Shown here piece by piece: positions 37,243 through 46,006 of a stretch of 64,000 bases of DNA. The stretch is from Planctomycetota bacterium (GTDB lineage Bacteria > Planctomycetota > Planctomycetia > Planctomycetales > Planctomycetaceae): contig JAURQH010000102.1 of assembly GCA_030836185.1 (NCBI GenBank), positions 62,001 to 126,000 of the forward strand, in the 5' to 3' direction. Numbering within the stretch: the stretch's first letter is position 1; the number at the start of each line of letters is the position of its first letter. A program made the translations under genes and the position numbers. The notes under the pieces are model-generated. The model did not search any database, was not told where the DNA came from, and worked only from the letters and a program-made list of their open reading frames with translations.

Positions 37243-37533
37243 ATGAAAACTGTCAAAAAAATTGTCTCGATTCTTCTGCTGGCGATCGTGATCAGCGCGC
37301 TGCTTCCGACCGTTGCGTCGGCTTGCCCGATGTGTAAAGCGGCGGCAGAGCAGGATGAAAATCAGCCTAAGGCGTACATGTACAGCATTCTTTTCATGCT
37401 GTCGATGCCTGCGGTGATTTTTGGTTCTTTCGGCTACGGGATTTACCGCATGAACCAACGCGAGAATGATTTCAGTTCATTAGATGAAGAGCTGCACGCC
37501 CTTGATAACAGCGCGAGCGACGCCAGTGAATAG
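37243..37533 (+). CDS. Small secreted or membrane protein with a CPMC motif
   Basis: This 96-residue protein has a signal-like N-terminus (about 8-25), then ACPMCKAAAEQDENQ (28-42) and a membrane helix at about 49-70, ending in a charged tail. The CxxC directly after the cleavage site points to a metal or disulfide site. I do not recognise the family. It is 18 bp after the DUF420 gene and the last gene of the plus-strand oxidase run, so a part in oxidase assembly is possible. Confidence 0.65.
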   Translation: MKTVKKIVSILLLAIVISALLPTVASACPMCKAAAEQDENQPKAYMYSILFMLSMPAVIFGSFGYGIYRMNQRENDFSSLDEELHALDNSASDASE

Positions 37534-37542
37534 TCTCTCTCG

Positions 37543-37917
37543 TTAGCTTTCATCGCTCCAGAACTCTTGCGTGTCGAAGAAGGAGTCGAGCGAAATCCAC
37601 AACGCTCTGGCATATCGATAAAACAGAGTCGGGAAGATTACGCAAAACCCGATCAAATACGGCATCAATTCTTTATTGGGAATATTCTTCCCAAAGTGCA
37701 GCATGACATAGGCAATCGTCGTGCTCATCGCAGTGAGCCCGTAGTTGATATAGATCGATCCCAGAAAATAGCCCGGTGCTCGTTCGTATTTCAGATCACA
37801 ACTCTCACAGCGTTCGTGCATCCGAAAGAATGAACGAAAGAGTTTTCCCATTCCGCAACGAGGGCAGCGAAGCCGAAAGGCTCGACCGAGAAGAGTTCCC
37901 AGTGGTGGTTTTTGCAC
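37543..37917 (-). CDS. DUF983 family protein with zinc-ribbon head
   Basis: This 124-residue protein has an N-terminal zinc ribbon of CPRCG (18-22) and CESCD (37-41), followed by two hydrophobic helices (about 52-75 and 84-103). This is the layout of DUF983 proteins. Its gene converges with the oxidase run (9-bp gap) and lies 18 bp after nif3 on the same strand. DUF983 genes are frequent near cytochrome oxidase genes, although the function is not established. Confidence 0.85.
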   Translation of the reverse strand: MQKPPLGTLLGRAFRLRCPRCGMGKLFRSFFRMHERCESCDLKYERAPGYFLGSIYINYGLTAMSTTIAYVMLHFGKNIPNKELMPYLIGFCVIFPTLFYRYARALWISLDSFFDTQEFWSDES

Positions 37918-37935
37918 GGTGTTCTCTGTCGTTTC

Positions 37936-38754
37936 TCAGGAATGTAATTGAAGAGGATCTGATTCGGTCTGGCTACTGGTGACACGTAACCCCGAGCAAT
38001 TCTGTTTAATCAGTCGGGCTAAGTTTTCTATGGCAGGCCGTTCGGTGGCATAATGCCCTGCGATGATCAGGCCAATTCCGGCAGACCGAGCTTCCAGGCA
38101 AGCATGAAATCGGGCTTCTCCCGTGATGAGTGCATCGGCACCCAGGCGTTTGGCGTCTCCCTGGAATTCCGCAGCCGATCCGCAAGCGATACCTACCTTT
38201 GAGACAGAACGATGACTATCACCCACGAATTGAATACCGGCTTTGGTTGGTAACATCTGACCGACCAATGCGGAGAGTTCCGAAAGTGTCATCTCGCGAG
38301 GTAATGTGCCAATTCTGCCGGAGCCGAGACCTTTAAGATGAGTGTTTCCTGCGACTAAGTTGTCTGCCACCGGGCGAATGGGGCTGACATCTTCTAACTC
38401 GAAAAGCTCGGCCAATTGTGAGTTGATCCCAAGTCCCGCGGAATCGTACGCCGTGTGAGGACTGTAAACGGCAATGTTGGCCTGGATCAGACGAATCAGC
38501 AATGCCCCTTCTTCGGAATCGTACGTGATCTCTTGGCATGGGCGGAAGAGGATCGGGTGGTGAGTGACGATCACATCAATGTTTTCATTGACAGCCTCTT
38601 CCACGACATCGGCGGTTAATGTCAGACACGTCATGACGCATTCGATTTCCTCACCCGTTCGTCCAACAATCAGTCCGACATTGTCCCACTCTTCAGCGAG
38701 TTCAAGTGGTGCAAGATTTGAGAGAGTTTCGAGGAAATCGGTTAAATGAGCCAT
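37936..38754 (-). CDS. Nif3-like dinuclear metal centre protein
   Basis: This 272-residue protein belongs to the Nif3/YbgI family, hexameric proteins binding two metal ions (GTP cyclohydrolase 1 type 2 homologues). The ligands are visible: VTHHPILF near 64, YSPHTAYD with His and Asp near 99-103, and GHYATERPAIENL near 232 supplying His and Glu. The length fits the short form without the inserted PII-like domain. The start is ATG after a plain upstream region. It forms a pair with the DUF983 gene on the minus strand. The biochemical role of the family is still unclear. Confidence 0.88.
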   Translation of the reverse strand: MAHLTDFLETLSNLAPLELAEEWDNVGLIVGRTGEEIECVMTCLTLTADVVEEAVNENIDVIVTHHPILFRPCQEITYDSEEGALLIRLIQANIAVYSPHTAYDSAGLGINSQLAELFELEDVSPIRPVADNLVAGNTHLKGLGSGRIGTLPREMTLSELSALVGQMLPTKAGIQFVGDSHRSVSKVGIACGSAAEFQGDAKRLGADALITGEARFHACLEARSAGIGLIIAGHYATERPAIENLARLIKQNCSGLRVTSSQTESDPLQLHS

Positions 38755-38906
38755 AACTGATCAATCAATTTATGAAGGAATTAACTTCAGCTTACACGCC
38801 GGGGACAAACCGTATCAAGCCTCCGAGCGAATCACAGTTGGCGAATCGGAGAGTGCTTGCCTTCGGCTGGCTGTTCACGGTTCGGTTCCCCCGATAAAAT
38901 AGAGCG

Positions 38907-39695
38907 ATGAAATTTCAATATGCTCTTCCCACACGCTGTCTCTCCACAAGCTTGAAACAGGCATTGCTAACAGCCGCGCGGTTCAAGGTTGCCGGTGTTC
39001 AGCTTGATGTCCGGCAAGAAGTCTCCCCAGATCAAATGGGAAGCACTGCCATTCGCGATTTCAAAAATCGCTTGAACGAAATGAATCTCAAAGTTGCATC
39101 GGGAGCCTTTCCTATGCGGCAGGCGATTTATGACCCTCAATGGATCGAACAAAGACTGGAAGCTCTTCGATCTGCGATGACTTTTTGTTTTCAGTTGGGA
39201 ACCGATGTGTTGACTGTTCGCCCCGGCCGTCTTCCCGACCCTGAACAACGTCCTGCTGAGTGGCAAGTCTTATGCGAAGTTCTGAATGACTTGGCTCGAT
39301 TTGGAAATCATGCGGGGGTGACACTTTGCTTGAGTTTATCGATGGAGTTTCCGGCACGAGTAAGGCAACTCTTGCAAGCCGTCATAGAAGGGCCGTTGGG
39401 TATCAATTTCGACCCTTTGAATGTGATGGTCTCGGAGAATGGTTTGAATGAAGTTGTTCGAGAATTTCATGCTGAGATTAAACACGTACGAGCCCGCGAT
39501 GGTATTCGCAATGTCGATGATGAGGTTGAGGAGTGTCCGTTGGGGATGGGGGGCGTCGATTGGCCTCTTTTTTTGGGTTTGCTCCACGAAGCCGACTATC
39601 GAAATTGGATTGTACTCGACCGCACATCGGGAGATGACAGAATACGCGATCTGTCGGTAGGCCTCTCATATCTCAGAGAGTTATCACCATTTTGA
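38907..39695 (+). CDS. Sugar phosphate isomerase/epimerase-like TIM barrel protein
   Basis: This 262-residue protein has the xylose-isomerase-like (AP endonuclease 2) barrel: LLTAARFKVAGVQLDVR near 20-36, LGTDVLTVRPGR near 97, GVTLCLSLSMEF near 137, GINFDPLNVMV near 166, and AEIKHVRARDG near 189, ending with the GMGGVDWPLFLGLL strand. Metal-ligand Glu/Asp/His positions are incompletely kept, so catalytic ability is uncertain. The start is ATG at 38907, 11 bp into a GC-poor leader. It is a single gene between nif3 and the propeller gene. Confidence 0.75.
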   Translation: MKFQYALPTRCLSTSLKQALLTAARFKVAGVQLDVRQEVSPDQMGSTAIRDFKNRLNEMNLKVASGAFPMRQAIYDPQWIEQRLEALRSAMTFCFQLGTDVLTVRPGRLPDPEQRPAEWQVLCEVLNDLARFGNHAGVTLCLSLSMEFPARVRQLLQAVIEGPLGINFDPLNVMVSENGLNEVVREFHAEIKHVRARDGIRNVDDEVEECPLGMGGVDWPLFLGLLHEADYRNWIVLDRTSGDDRIRDLSVGLSYLRELSPF

Positions 39696-39813
39696 CGAAT
39701 CGGACAAAATACTGTTTGACGGATTCGGTCCTCAGCGAGACAATGAACTCGCACGATTCACCAGTCGGTTCTCCGCGCATTCAGAGACGATGACTGGCCG
39801 AAAAGGATTCATC

Positions 39814-40755
39814 ATGACTCGTTATTCAATGATTACCGTTGCCATTTTTGTGTTGGCATTGAGTGTTGCTGTGGAAGCTCAGATTGTTGAGCCACATTTG
39901 CACCAAGTGATTGAAATCGAGTCGGCCCCCATCATCAATCGAATTCCTCTCAAAACGCGACAGATTCGTCGCATCGTTACACAACCTGATGGATCGCTAT
40001 TGATCACTGAATGGGAGACAGGATCATTGATTCACTTGTCACCCGAAGGGCAAGCAGAACGGATTGCGGTGGGATTGAATCAACCTTCTGGAGTGGTCAG
40101 TTCTGGCTCGGGGGAAATCTTCTTGACTCTCTATGGGGCGGGAATTCCAAAGTCGGGCGCATTGGTTCGGCTTGATTCTATGGGGAATCTCGTCTCTTTG
40201 ATTGACGAGTTAAATGGTCCGAGTGATCTCGTGATATCACCTCAAGGGGATCTTGTATTTTGCGAGTATTCGACGGGGAAAGTTTTCCGGCTCAACGCAG
40301 ATGGTGAGCAAGAATTGTTGACGGATCGTGTTGCATCACCAACGGCGCTCGCTTATGACAACAGAGGCGTTCTTTATATCGCGTCCCGAACTGAGGGGAC
40401 CGTCTATCAGCGTTTGTTCGACGGAACCTTAGAGCGTATTCAGGTAGGCTTGCAACATCCTTCGGACCTGTTTGTTCATAGAAGTGGTTTGCTCATTATT
40501 TTGAATTCACAAACCGGACGCATTATGGCGTGGAACCCTGAAACCGGGAAGACTCAAAGTTATGCACGCGTTCCTGCAGAGACGACTTGTCTGGCATTCG
40601 ATGAGAACGATAATTTTGTAATCGGGCATTGGAACTACAATTTCTTGATGCGAATCACTCGCCATCTTTCGGTGCCTTGCCCACATTGCGAAGAGCGTAT
40701 TCCCCTTGATCTGGTTCCGCCCTCGACTTCAGGCTCTCCTGAGGCTTCTCTCTAA
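39814..40755 (+). CDS. Secreted NHL/SMP-30-like beta-propeller protein
   Basis: This 313-residue protein has a signal peptide (about 5-22, AVEA cleavage) and a propeller of NHL/SGL type: repeats such as QPDGSLLITEWETGSLI, GEIFLTLYGAG, PQGDLVFCEYSTGKVF, NRGVLYIASRTEGTVY and ENDNFVIGHWNY. The C-terminus has a CPHCEERIPLD stretch resembling a zinc ribbon. AAGGA lies six bases before the ATG at 39814, preferred over an ATG eight codons upstream. A calcium-dependent lactonase activity would be an over-reading; catalytic metal residues were not identified. Confidence 0.7.
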   Translation: MTRYSMITVAIFVLALSVAVEAQIVEPHLHQVIEIESAPIINRIPLKTRQIRRIVTQPDGSLLITEWETGSLIHLSPEGQAERIAVGLNQPSGVVSSGSGEIFLTLYGAGIPKSGALVRLDSMGNLVSLIDELNGPSDLVISPQGDLVFCEYSTGKVFRLNADGEQELLTDRVASPTALAYDNRGVLYIASRTEGTVYQRLFDGTLERIQVGLQHPSDLFVHRSGLLIILNSQTGRIMAWNPETGKTQSYARVPAETTCLAFDENDNFVIGHWNYNFLMRITRHLSVPCPHCEERIPLDLVPPSTSGSPEASL

Positions 40756-40760
40756 GCACG

Positions 40761-40795
40761 AAAAAACCGAGGCCACCGTTAAGGATGACCTCGGT
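40761..40795 (-). terminator. Rho-independent terminator of the porin gene
   Basis: On the minus strand ACCGAGG pairs with CCTCGGT (40789-40795 with 40766-40772) around a 16-base loop, followed by TTTTTT. It lies between two convergent genes and ends transcription of the porin at 40827. Confidence 0.75.
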
Positions 40796-40826
40796 CAATC
40801 GAGAAATATTAGCGCCTTGTCATTGA

Positions 40827-42422
40827 TCAGAAGTCCAAGGCGTATCGGGTACCGTAAATCGTGTAGTCTCCTCCGGTAAAGCCCATGACATCTTCATGGC
40901 CTCTCACCGATCCACGGATCGCGTTGAATTGGATTCGAGCATAGGGTGAGAACCACCAGTTCAAGCCGTAGGTGACGCTGCGTCCCACTCCACCTTGAAT
41001 ATCGCCATCTGTCAGGTCGAGCATCGAATATCGCACAGCAACTTGCCATGCACCACACGATGGATTGCAGTTTGAGAAGGGATCAAAGTTTTCCATGATG
41101 CTCGGACGATCAAGCGATCCGACCGAACGTTTGTAGTTCATATGGTCACCCGTCAAGAAGTAGGAAGCTTGGACGTAATAGCCGTAAAAGTCGGCTTCGG
41201 GGCCTGCTGACTGACTTCGATTGACGTGTGTAAACATGGCTTCAGAAGTCAGGTTGAGTGGGCCACGGTTATACATTAACTCTGCACCAATGGTATCAGC
41301 GTGTGTTTCTCCCGTAATCCGTCCTGTGTTGAGCCAACGTGAATCTGATCGGGCTTCGGGTCGCGTGCGAAACCGACCTTCATTACTGTTAGTGGCACCA
41401 GGACCAGCATTTCCATCCGGGAAAGCAATCTGCCCGATAAGAGCCCAGTGAAACCAATTTTCGTCGTCGTCATAGATGCTTCCACCAAGACGACCGTTCA
41501 CACTAACCTGCAAGTCATCGCCGATCGCTTGACCATCATCGACGATATTTTCGTTCTGATAGACGCCGTACTGCCAGAATAATGATTGACTGTCGTTTTC
41601 TCCCCAGACTCCGATACCCAAGCGACGGGCATCTTCGTTATGGGCTTCGACGACAAATGGACGTTCTATAAAGACGTTGAATCGTGAACTATTCCAGTGA
41701 TCGAGACCAATCGGACGTTTCTGGTGACCGACGACAATTTTTTGGTTAGCAGGAAAGCCTCCCCAACCGATGTAGACATCTTTGAATTCAGAGTTTTCTG
41801 CTTTGGCAAAATCAATTTGGAAACGCCAGAACATCTCTGCAGGAGCATCGCCTTTCAATTCCAGACGGACACGACGAAAACCAACTCGATCCTCAGGATC
41901 CTGACCATCCATCGGCCCTGCCGGCATTGATGGTGGATTTTCAAGCCAACCGATGCCTTCATCGGATTGACCAAACGACCAGTGGTCGATGTGGATTCGT
42001 CCGCCTAATGAATAGGTTGGTTTTTTGAGTTTCTCTTCGAGGTTGGCGACAATGGATTCGCTTTTCAGAGAATAGAGTTCCGCTTCCACAGTTGCCAACC
42101 GGTTGAGGATGGCCGAGGTGCTGATGTCTTCTGAGTAAGTTTGTGGTGAGGGGACCTCGACGGAAGCGTATGTTGTTTCCGTAATCAAAGCGGAAGAGTT
42201 TTCCGCAGAGGTCGGAAGAATGTCAGGTGTTCGAACAGTCGCGTATCCACCCGTTGAAAAGATATCACTGCCGAGCGAAACGGGAGATTCCGTGCTCTGC
42301 TGCTGTTCATCAGAAAAGGGAGGGCGTTCGATGCTCTCAAAGGGGTTTTGAGCAAAGGCGGAATAGCTGGTGAATCCAACCAGTCCAGCCGCAAACAAAT
42401 ATCGAAGCGAACGAGAGATCAT
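40827..42422 (-). CDS. Phosphate-selective porin O/P family outer membrane protein
   Basis: This 531-residue protein has a signal peptide (hydrophobic about 7-20, AFAQ cleavage), a coiled segment near 90-125 (ILNRLATVEAELYSLKSE) and then a beta-barrel with alternating aromatic strands. It ends in GTRYALDF, a C-terminal aromatic as required for outer membrane insertion. Motifs such as GFRRVRLELKGDAPAEMFWRFQIDFA and KIVVGHQKRPIGLDHWNSS are the OprP/OprO pattern. The length is typical. The start is put at 42422 where the signal begins; the longer frame adds 29 atypical residues. A terminator follows. Confidence 0.85.
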   Translation of the reverse strand: MISRSLRYLFAAGLVGFTSYSAFAQNPFESIERPPFSDEQQQSTESPVSLGSDIFSTGGYATVRTPDILPTSAENSSALITETTYASVEVPSPQTYSEDISTSAILNRLATVEAELYSLKSESIVANLEEKLKKPTYSLGGRIHIDHWSFGQSDEGIGWLENPPSMPAGPMDGQDPEDRVGFRRVRLELKGDAPAEMFWRFQIDFAKAENSEFKDVYIGWGGFPANQKIVVGHQKRPIGLDHWNSSRFNVFIERPFVVEAHNEDARRLGIGVWGENDSQSLFWQYGVYQNENIVDDGQAIGDDLQVSVNGRLGGSIYDDDENWFHWALIGQIAFPDGNAGPGATNSNEGRFRTRPEARSDSRWLNTGRITGETHADTIGAELMYNRGPLNLTSEAMFTHVNRSQSAGPEADFYGYYVQASYFLTGDHMNYKRSVGSLDRPSIMENFDPFSNCNPSCGAWQVAVRYSMLDLTDGDIQGGVGRSVTYGLNWWFSPYARIQFNAIRGSVRGHEDVMGFTGGDYTIYGTRYALDF

Positions 42423-42540
42423 AGCAAATCTTTTTTGGCAGACGTATTCTTTCGTGAATGCAGACCCTCTTCCATGTGGTCTGCTCTGCTCATCGGATTT
42501 TGTACTCAACTCGAACTATGAAGAACTTCATAGTGTGAAC

Positions 42541-42562
42541 GGCCCTTCAAAATATGAAGGCC
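42541..42562. other. Small hairpin in the porin leader region
   Basis: GGCCCTTCA and TGAAGGCC form an eight-pair stem with one bulged C, about 120 bp upstream of the porin start. It may be part of its 5' leader. No known riboswitch is recognised. Confidence 0.35.
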
Positions 42563-42708
42563 AAAAGTTCCATTGTGCACGATCTGACAACTTATCGTTT
42601 TGATGGGAATTTTATGAGTTTACTCAAAAATCGGAAAAATCACCTTGCAACTGTCGGTCGGGTTATGCCAGGCGTGACGAATTTCAGAGTGCGAGATGCC
42701 CGTCTCTT

Positions 42709-43365
42709 TTAGAACTCTTGCCCTTCAAGATGAAAGAAGCTGTTGAGCGTGACCAGCTTGGTGCGATGTCCATCATTTTTGAGAATATTGACGCCCGTAT
42801 TTGCTTGAGCGATCTCTTTGGCGTATTTCATATCGACACCCATGATGGGGGCCAGAAGTGCGCGATTCACGACATTGTGGGCCACGACGGCAAATGCTTT
42901 ACCGCGATGTCTATCCAGCAGCTCGTTGATTTTGGGAGCAGCCCGATTGTGCACATCGTTGTAAGACTCTCCGTCCAGATAAGGATTTTCCGCCGGATTG
43001 GCAAAAAAACGTGCATGCGCTTCCGGGTTCCGCTCCATGATGGTCCCCCAATCGAGTCCTTCCCAGGCACCCACATCGGCTTCCTTTAACTCCGCATGCT
43101 GTTCCACCGTAAGGTCGTGATGCTGGGCAATGGTCTCAGCCGTTTCAATCGAACGTTTCATAGTGCTCGCATACACGGCAGACAATGGATATTGCGAAAG
43201 GAATTGACCAACCGCAGTCGCTTGCCGACGGCCATTCTCTGACAGGTTCATATCGATTCCATCTCCTTGAAGGATGTAAGGCCTTTGTTCGTTGGCTTCA
43301 GTCGCTCCGTGACGGACTAACAGGAGGTAAGTTGTGTTTTCATCAGTGGGACGAAAATTAATCAT
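42709..43365 (-). CDS. Histidine phosphatase family protein (phosphoglycerate mutase-like)
   Basis: This 218-residue protein has the catalytic LLVRHGATEANEQ motif (RHG) near residue 17 and the second His in AVVAHNVVNRALLA near 160, with GDGIDMNLSENGRRQA and the acidic pair ELKEADVGAWEGL. Such enzymes dephosphorylate small molecules; the substrate here is not evident. It shares eight bases with the 3' end of pdxA, so the two are probably translationally coupled. Confidence 0.88.
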   Translation of the reverse strand: MINFRPTDENTTYLLLVRHGATEANEQRPYILQGDGIDMNLSENGRRQATAVGQFLSQYPLSAVYASTMKRSIETAETIAQHHDLTVEQHAELKEADVGAWEGLDWGTIMERNPEAHARFFANPAENPYLDGESYNDVHNRAAPKINELLDRHRGKAFAVVAHNVVNRALLAPIMGVDMKYAKEIAQANTGVNILKNDGHRTKLVTLNSFFHLEGQEF

Positions 43366-44419
43366 CGTTCGTATCGCTTCCTAAGTGTGAACATGACGAA
43401 TGAGAAATAAGACGACACGCCATCTTGAGTGCGCTGCGAATGCCGGAGGCATCGGCACACCCTTGCCAGGCGATATCGTAAGCGGTTCCATGACTGGGAC
43501 TTGTTCGGACAATTGGTAACCCGAGGGTGATATTGACGGCCTGATCATATCCCAAAAGTTTCAAGGCAATGTGTCCTTGATCGTGATACATGGCAACGAC
43601 GCCATCGTATTTTCCTGCCGCTGCGAGACGCATTAGAGCGTCGGCAGGAATCGGTCCGTGAACATCGACTCCCACCTCTTGCGAAGCCAGCACTGCGGGC
43701 GTGATATTTGTTTGTTCTTCATCACCGAATAGCCCGGCTTCACCAGCATGGGGATTGAGTGCAGCGACGCCGATGGCAGGTTCGGGATGCCCAATTCGTT
43801 TGAGAAACTCATCCATCAAACCAATCTTTTCTTCAATTGCTTTACGTGTAATGAGTTCAGGGACACTTTTGATCGAAGTGTGGAGGGTTACATGCGCAAC
43901 TCCCAGCCCATATTGGCCTTTGACCAGATTGCCAGGGGGTAAATAGAGCATCATCGCAAAATCGGCCACGCCACAGTGTTCGGCCAGAATTTCAGTGTGG
44001 CCAGGATAGTCAATTCCTGCGGCGTGCAGTGCGGCTTTATTGAGTGGTGCTGTCACGATTCCATCAATGTGCCCCGCTTGAGCGGCGTCAATCGCAGCCA
44101 CAAGATAGTCGTGTGCCGCTTGACCGGCTCGGGGATCGATTTTTCCCGGTGGGACTTCAACGGCTTCTTCTGGACCACACGGAAAACAGAGAAGGCTTTC
44201 TGTGGTGCCTGAAATCTGATCCAGCGAGTTGATCGTTTTGATGGATCGAGTCTCGCCGTGTTGAGAGAGAGCACGTTCGAGAATTTGGGGATGCCCAAAA
44301 ACTACGGGTCGACATTGCTCGTGAGTCTCGGGGGTGCGGATTAACTCTGCCAGAAGTTCGGGACCGATTCCCGCGACATCCCCCATCGTTAATGCAATAA
44401 TTGGCAGAGTGTCAGACAT
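43358..44419 (-). CDS. pdxA: 4-hydroxythreonine-4-phosphate dehydrogenase
   Basis: This 353-residue enzyme oxidises 4-phosphohydroxy-threonine in the DXP-dependent pyridoxal phosphate pathway. The start ALTMGDVAGIGPELLAE, the metal-binding GHTEILAEHC (His), NPHAGEAGLFGDEE and MYHDQGHIALK (His) motifs are all present. The start at 44419 gives the usual family N-terminus and length and overlaps rfbC by eight bases. A C-terminal stretch of about 30 residues past the domain contains several Ser/Cys residues and may be non-conserved. Confidence 0.92.
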   Translation of the reverse strand: MSDTLPIIALTMGDVAGIGPELLAELIRTPETHEQCRPVVFGHPQILERALSQHGETRSIKTINSLDQISGTTESLLCFPCGPEEAVEVPPGKIDPRAGQAAHDYLVAAIDAAQAGHIDGIVTAPLNKAALHAAGIDYPGHTEILAEHCGVADFAMMLYLPPGNLVKGQYGLGVAHVTLHTSIKSVPELITRKAIEEKIGLMDEFLKRIGHPEPAIGVAALNPHAGEAGLFGDEEQTNITPAVLASQEVGVDVHGPIPADALMRLAAAGKYDGVVAMYHDQGHIALKLLGYDQAVNITLGLPIVRTSPSHGTAYDIAWQGCADASGIRSALKMACRLISHSSCSHLGSDTNDD

Positions 44420-44960
44420 TCTCGAAGACCTCAACCTCAGATAGCGGCAACCCTTTCTGATCTTTTTCTGAGAGAATGAGTTCTGTTTGAAGGGGCCAAT
44501 CAATTTTCAGTTGAGAGTCGCTCCAGAGTAAAGTTCGTTCTGCGGACGGAAGATAAAAATCGGTGCATTTGTAAAGTACGTCGGCAGTCTCGCTGAGAAC
44601 CTGAAATCCATGAGCAAAGCCGGCTGGAATCCACAGTTGATTGCCCGATTCGCCATCGAGATGGACACCCACCGACTTGCCAAAAGAGGGCGATGATCGT
44701 CTTAAATCCACACCAACATCAAAGATTTCTCCTGAGAGTACCTGCACCAGTTTTCCCTGAGGTTGCTCCAGTTGATAATGGAGACCTCGCAAAGTTCCCT
44801 GAATTGATCGAGAGACATTGTCTTGCACAAAATCGGTGTCGATTTCGTGCTCAGAATAGCGACCCTTATTCCAGATTTCCTGAAATCGTCCGCGTTCATC
44901 GCCGTAAACATCCGGTTGGATGAGCAGGACATCGGGAATTGTTGTGGGGCTGACATGCAT
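44412..44960 (-). CDS. rfbC: dTDP-4-dehydrorhamnose 3,5-epimerase
   Basis: This 182-residue cupin enzyme makes dTDP-4-dehydro-L-rhamnose in L-rhamnose synthesis for surface polysaccharide. The start at 44960 gives the usual MxVxPTxIPDVLLIxP N-terminus and the normal length; an upstream in-frame GTG adds 21 residues. The catalytic His is in GTLRGLHYQ, FVQDNVSRS precedes it, and the C-terminal YKCTDFYLPSAERTLLWSD carries the active-site Tyr/Asp. There are no other rhamnose genes next to it, so it is a lone member. It overlaps pdxA by eight bases. Confidence 0.9.
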   Translation of the reverse strand: MHVSPTTIPDVLLIQPDVYGDERGRFQEIWNKGRYSEHEIDTDFVQDNVSRSIQGTLRGLHYQLEQPQGKLVQVLSGEIFDVGVDLRRSSPSFGKSVGVHLDGESGNQLWIPAGFAHGFQVLSETADVLYKCTDFYLPSAERTLLWSDSQLKIDWPLQTELILSEKDQKGLPLSEVEVFENV

Positions 44961-45115
44961 GGGATGATAGGGGGCTAGACTGTTGTTGATAAAGTTTGAT
45001 TGTCTCAGATTAACGATGGTCACCGGGAGACAGCAACCCGACTAGAGAGGTTCACTGTCGCTCAAATTGATGTTTAGACGGAACCGAATTCTTCATGCAA
45101 CTGATGAAATGGGAT

Positions 45116-46006
45116 TTATTCCTGAGCCGCTTTGAGTAATTTGGGGCGATCTGTTGTGATTCCCGAAACTCCCGCGGCTTTCAGACGAGTCGCCTCTTCG
45201 GGGGAATTGACGGTCCAAATATAGACCGGTAATCCGACTTTCTTCATCTCGGCAACGTAATTGGCGTCGATGATGTCAATCGCGCCTCCCAGATCGAGGC
45301 CATCGGCTCCGATGTCATGAGAGGTTTTGATCAAACTTTCGACGGAAGGTTTCACCTTGCGTGTGGCTTGATTACGTTTGAGCGAAACCAGCCAGTATCG
45401 TTCGATCTGGGGAAGTTGCCTGGCCGCGCCTCCGATCACTTCTTTTGAGAAACAGATAATACAGGTCTGGCTATCATCGAGATTAGCCGACTTCAAGACC
45501 GACTCGAGGTGAGGCAGTATTTCCATTCCACATTTGATCTCGATAAATAATCGCTTCTCTTGAGGGACCGTTTTTAGGATCTCTGAAAGCAGTGGAATTG
45601 GTTCGCCAGTAAATTGTTTGTCCTTCCAGCTTCCCACTTCGTGCTTTTGCAGTTCTTGATAGGTCATTTCGGCAATTGGTTTATTGGGACCATCGTACCG
45701 TTTCAATGTTTTATCATGGACGGCCACAATGCGTTCGTCGGCTGATAAGTAGACATCGACTTCCACAGCATCCGCATGTTGTGCCCAGGCAAGATTGACG
45801 GCAGTGAGTGTATTTTCAGGGGCATCGTGAGATGCTCCCCGATGAGCGATGATCTCAACCGTTTGGTTGACTGATGTTGTGGAGACATCCTCCGCTTCCG
45901 AGGATTGAGCCACACTAAAACTATGCTGGCAGCCGATGAGCATTAGACCGATGAGTATCAGAAAACTTTGCTTTAAATCGAGATGTTGGAATGGCTGGCC
46001 GGTCAT
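45116..46006 (-). CDS. Glycerophosphodiester phosphodiesterase lipoprotein
   Basis: This 296-residue protein hydrolyses glycerophosphodiesters to glycerol-3-phosphate and an alcohol. It has a lipobox LIGC (about 22-25), so it is a lipoprotein, and the TIM-barrel GDPD motifs IIAHRGASHDAPENT near 60, DVYLSADERIVAVHDKTLKRY and LFIEIKCGMEIL, with metal and catalytic His/Glu. The start at 46006 is set by the lipoprotein signal and by an ATGA overlap with the upstream DJ-1 gene. The length is usual. The pairing with a DJ-1/PfpI gene has no obvious meaning. Confidence 0.9.
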   Translation of the reverse strand: MTGQPFQHLDLKQSFLILIGLMLIGCQHSFSVAQSSEAEDVSTTSVNQTVEIIAHRGASHDAPENTLTAVNLAWAQHADAVEVDVYLSADERIVAVHDKTLKRYDGPNKPIAEMTYQELQKHEVGSWKDKQFTGEPIPLLSEILKTVPQEKRLFIEIKCGMEILPHLESVLKSANLDDSQTCIICFSKEVIGGAARQLPQIERYWLVSLKRNQATRKVKPSVESLIKTSHDIGADGLDLGGAIDIIDANYVAEMKKVGLPVYIWTVNSPEEATRLKAAGVSGITTDRPKLLKAAQE

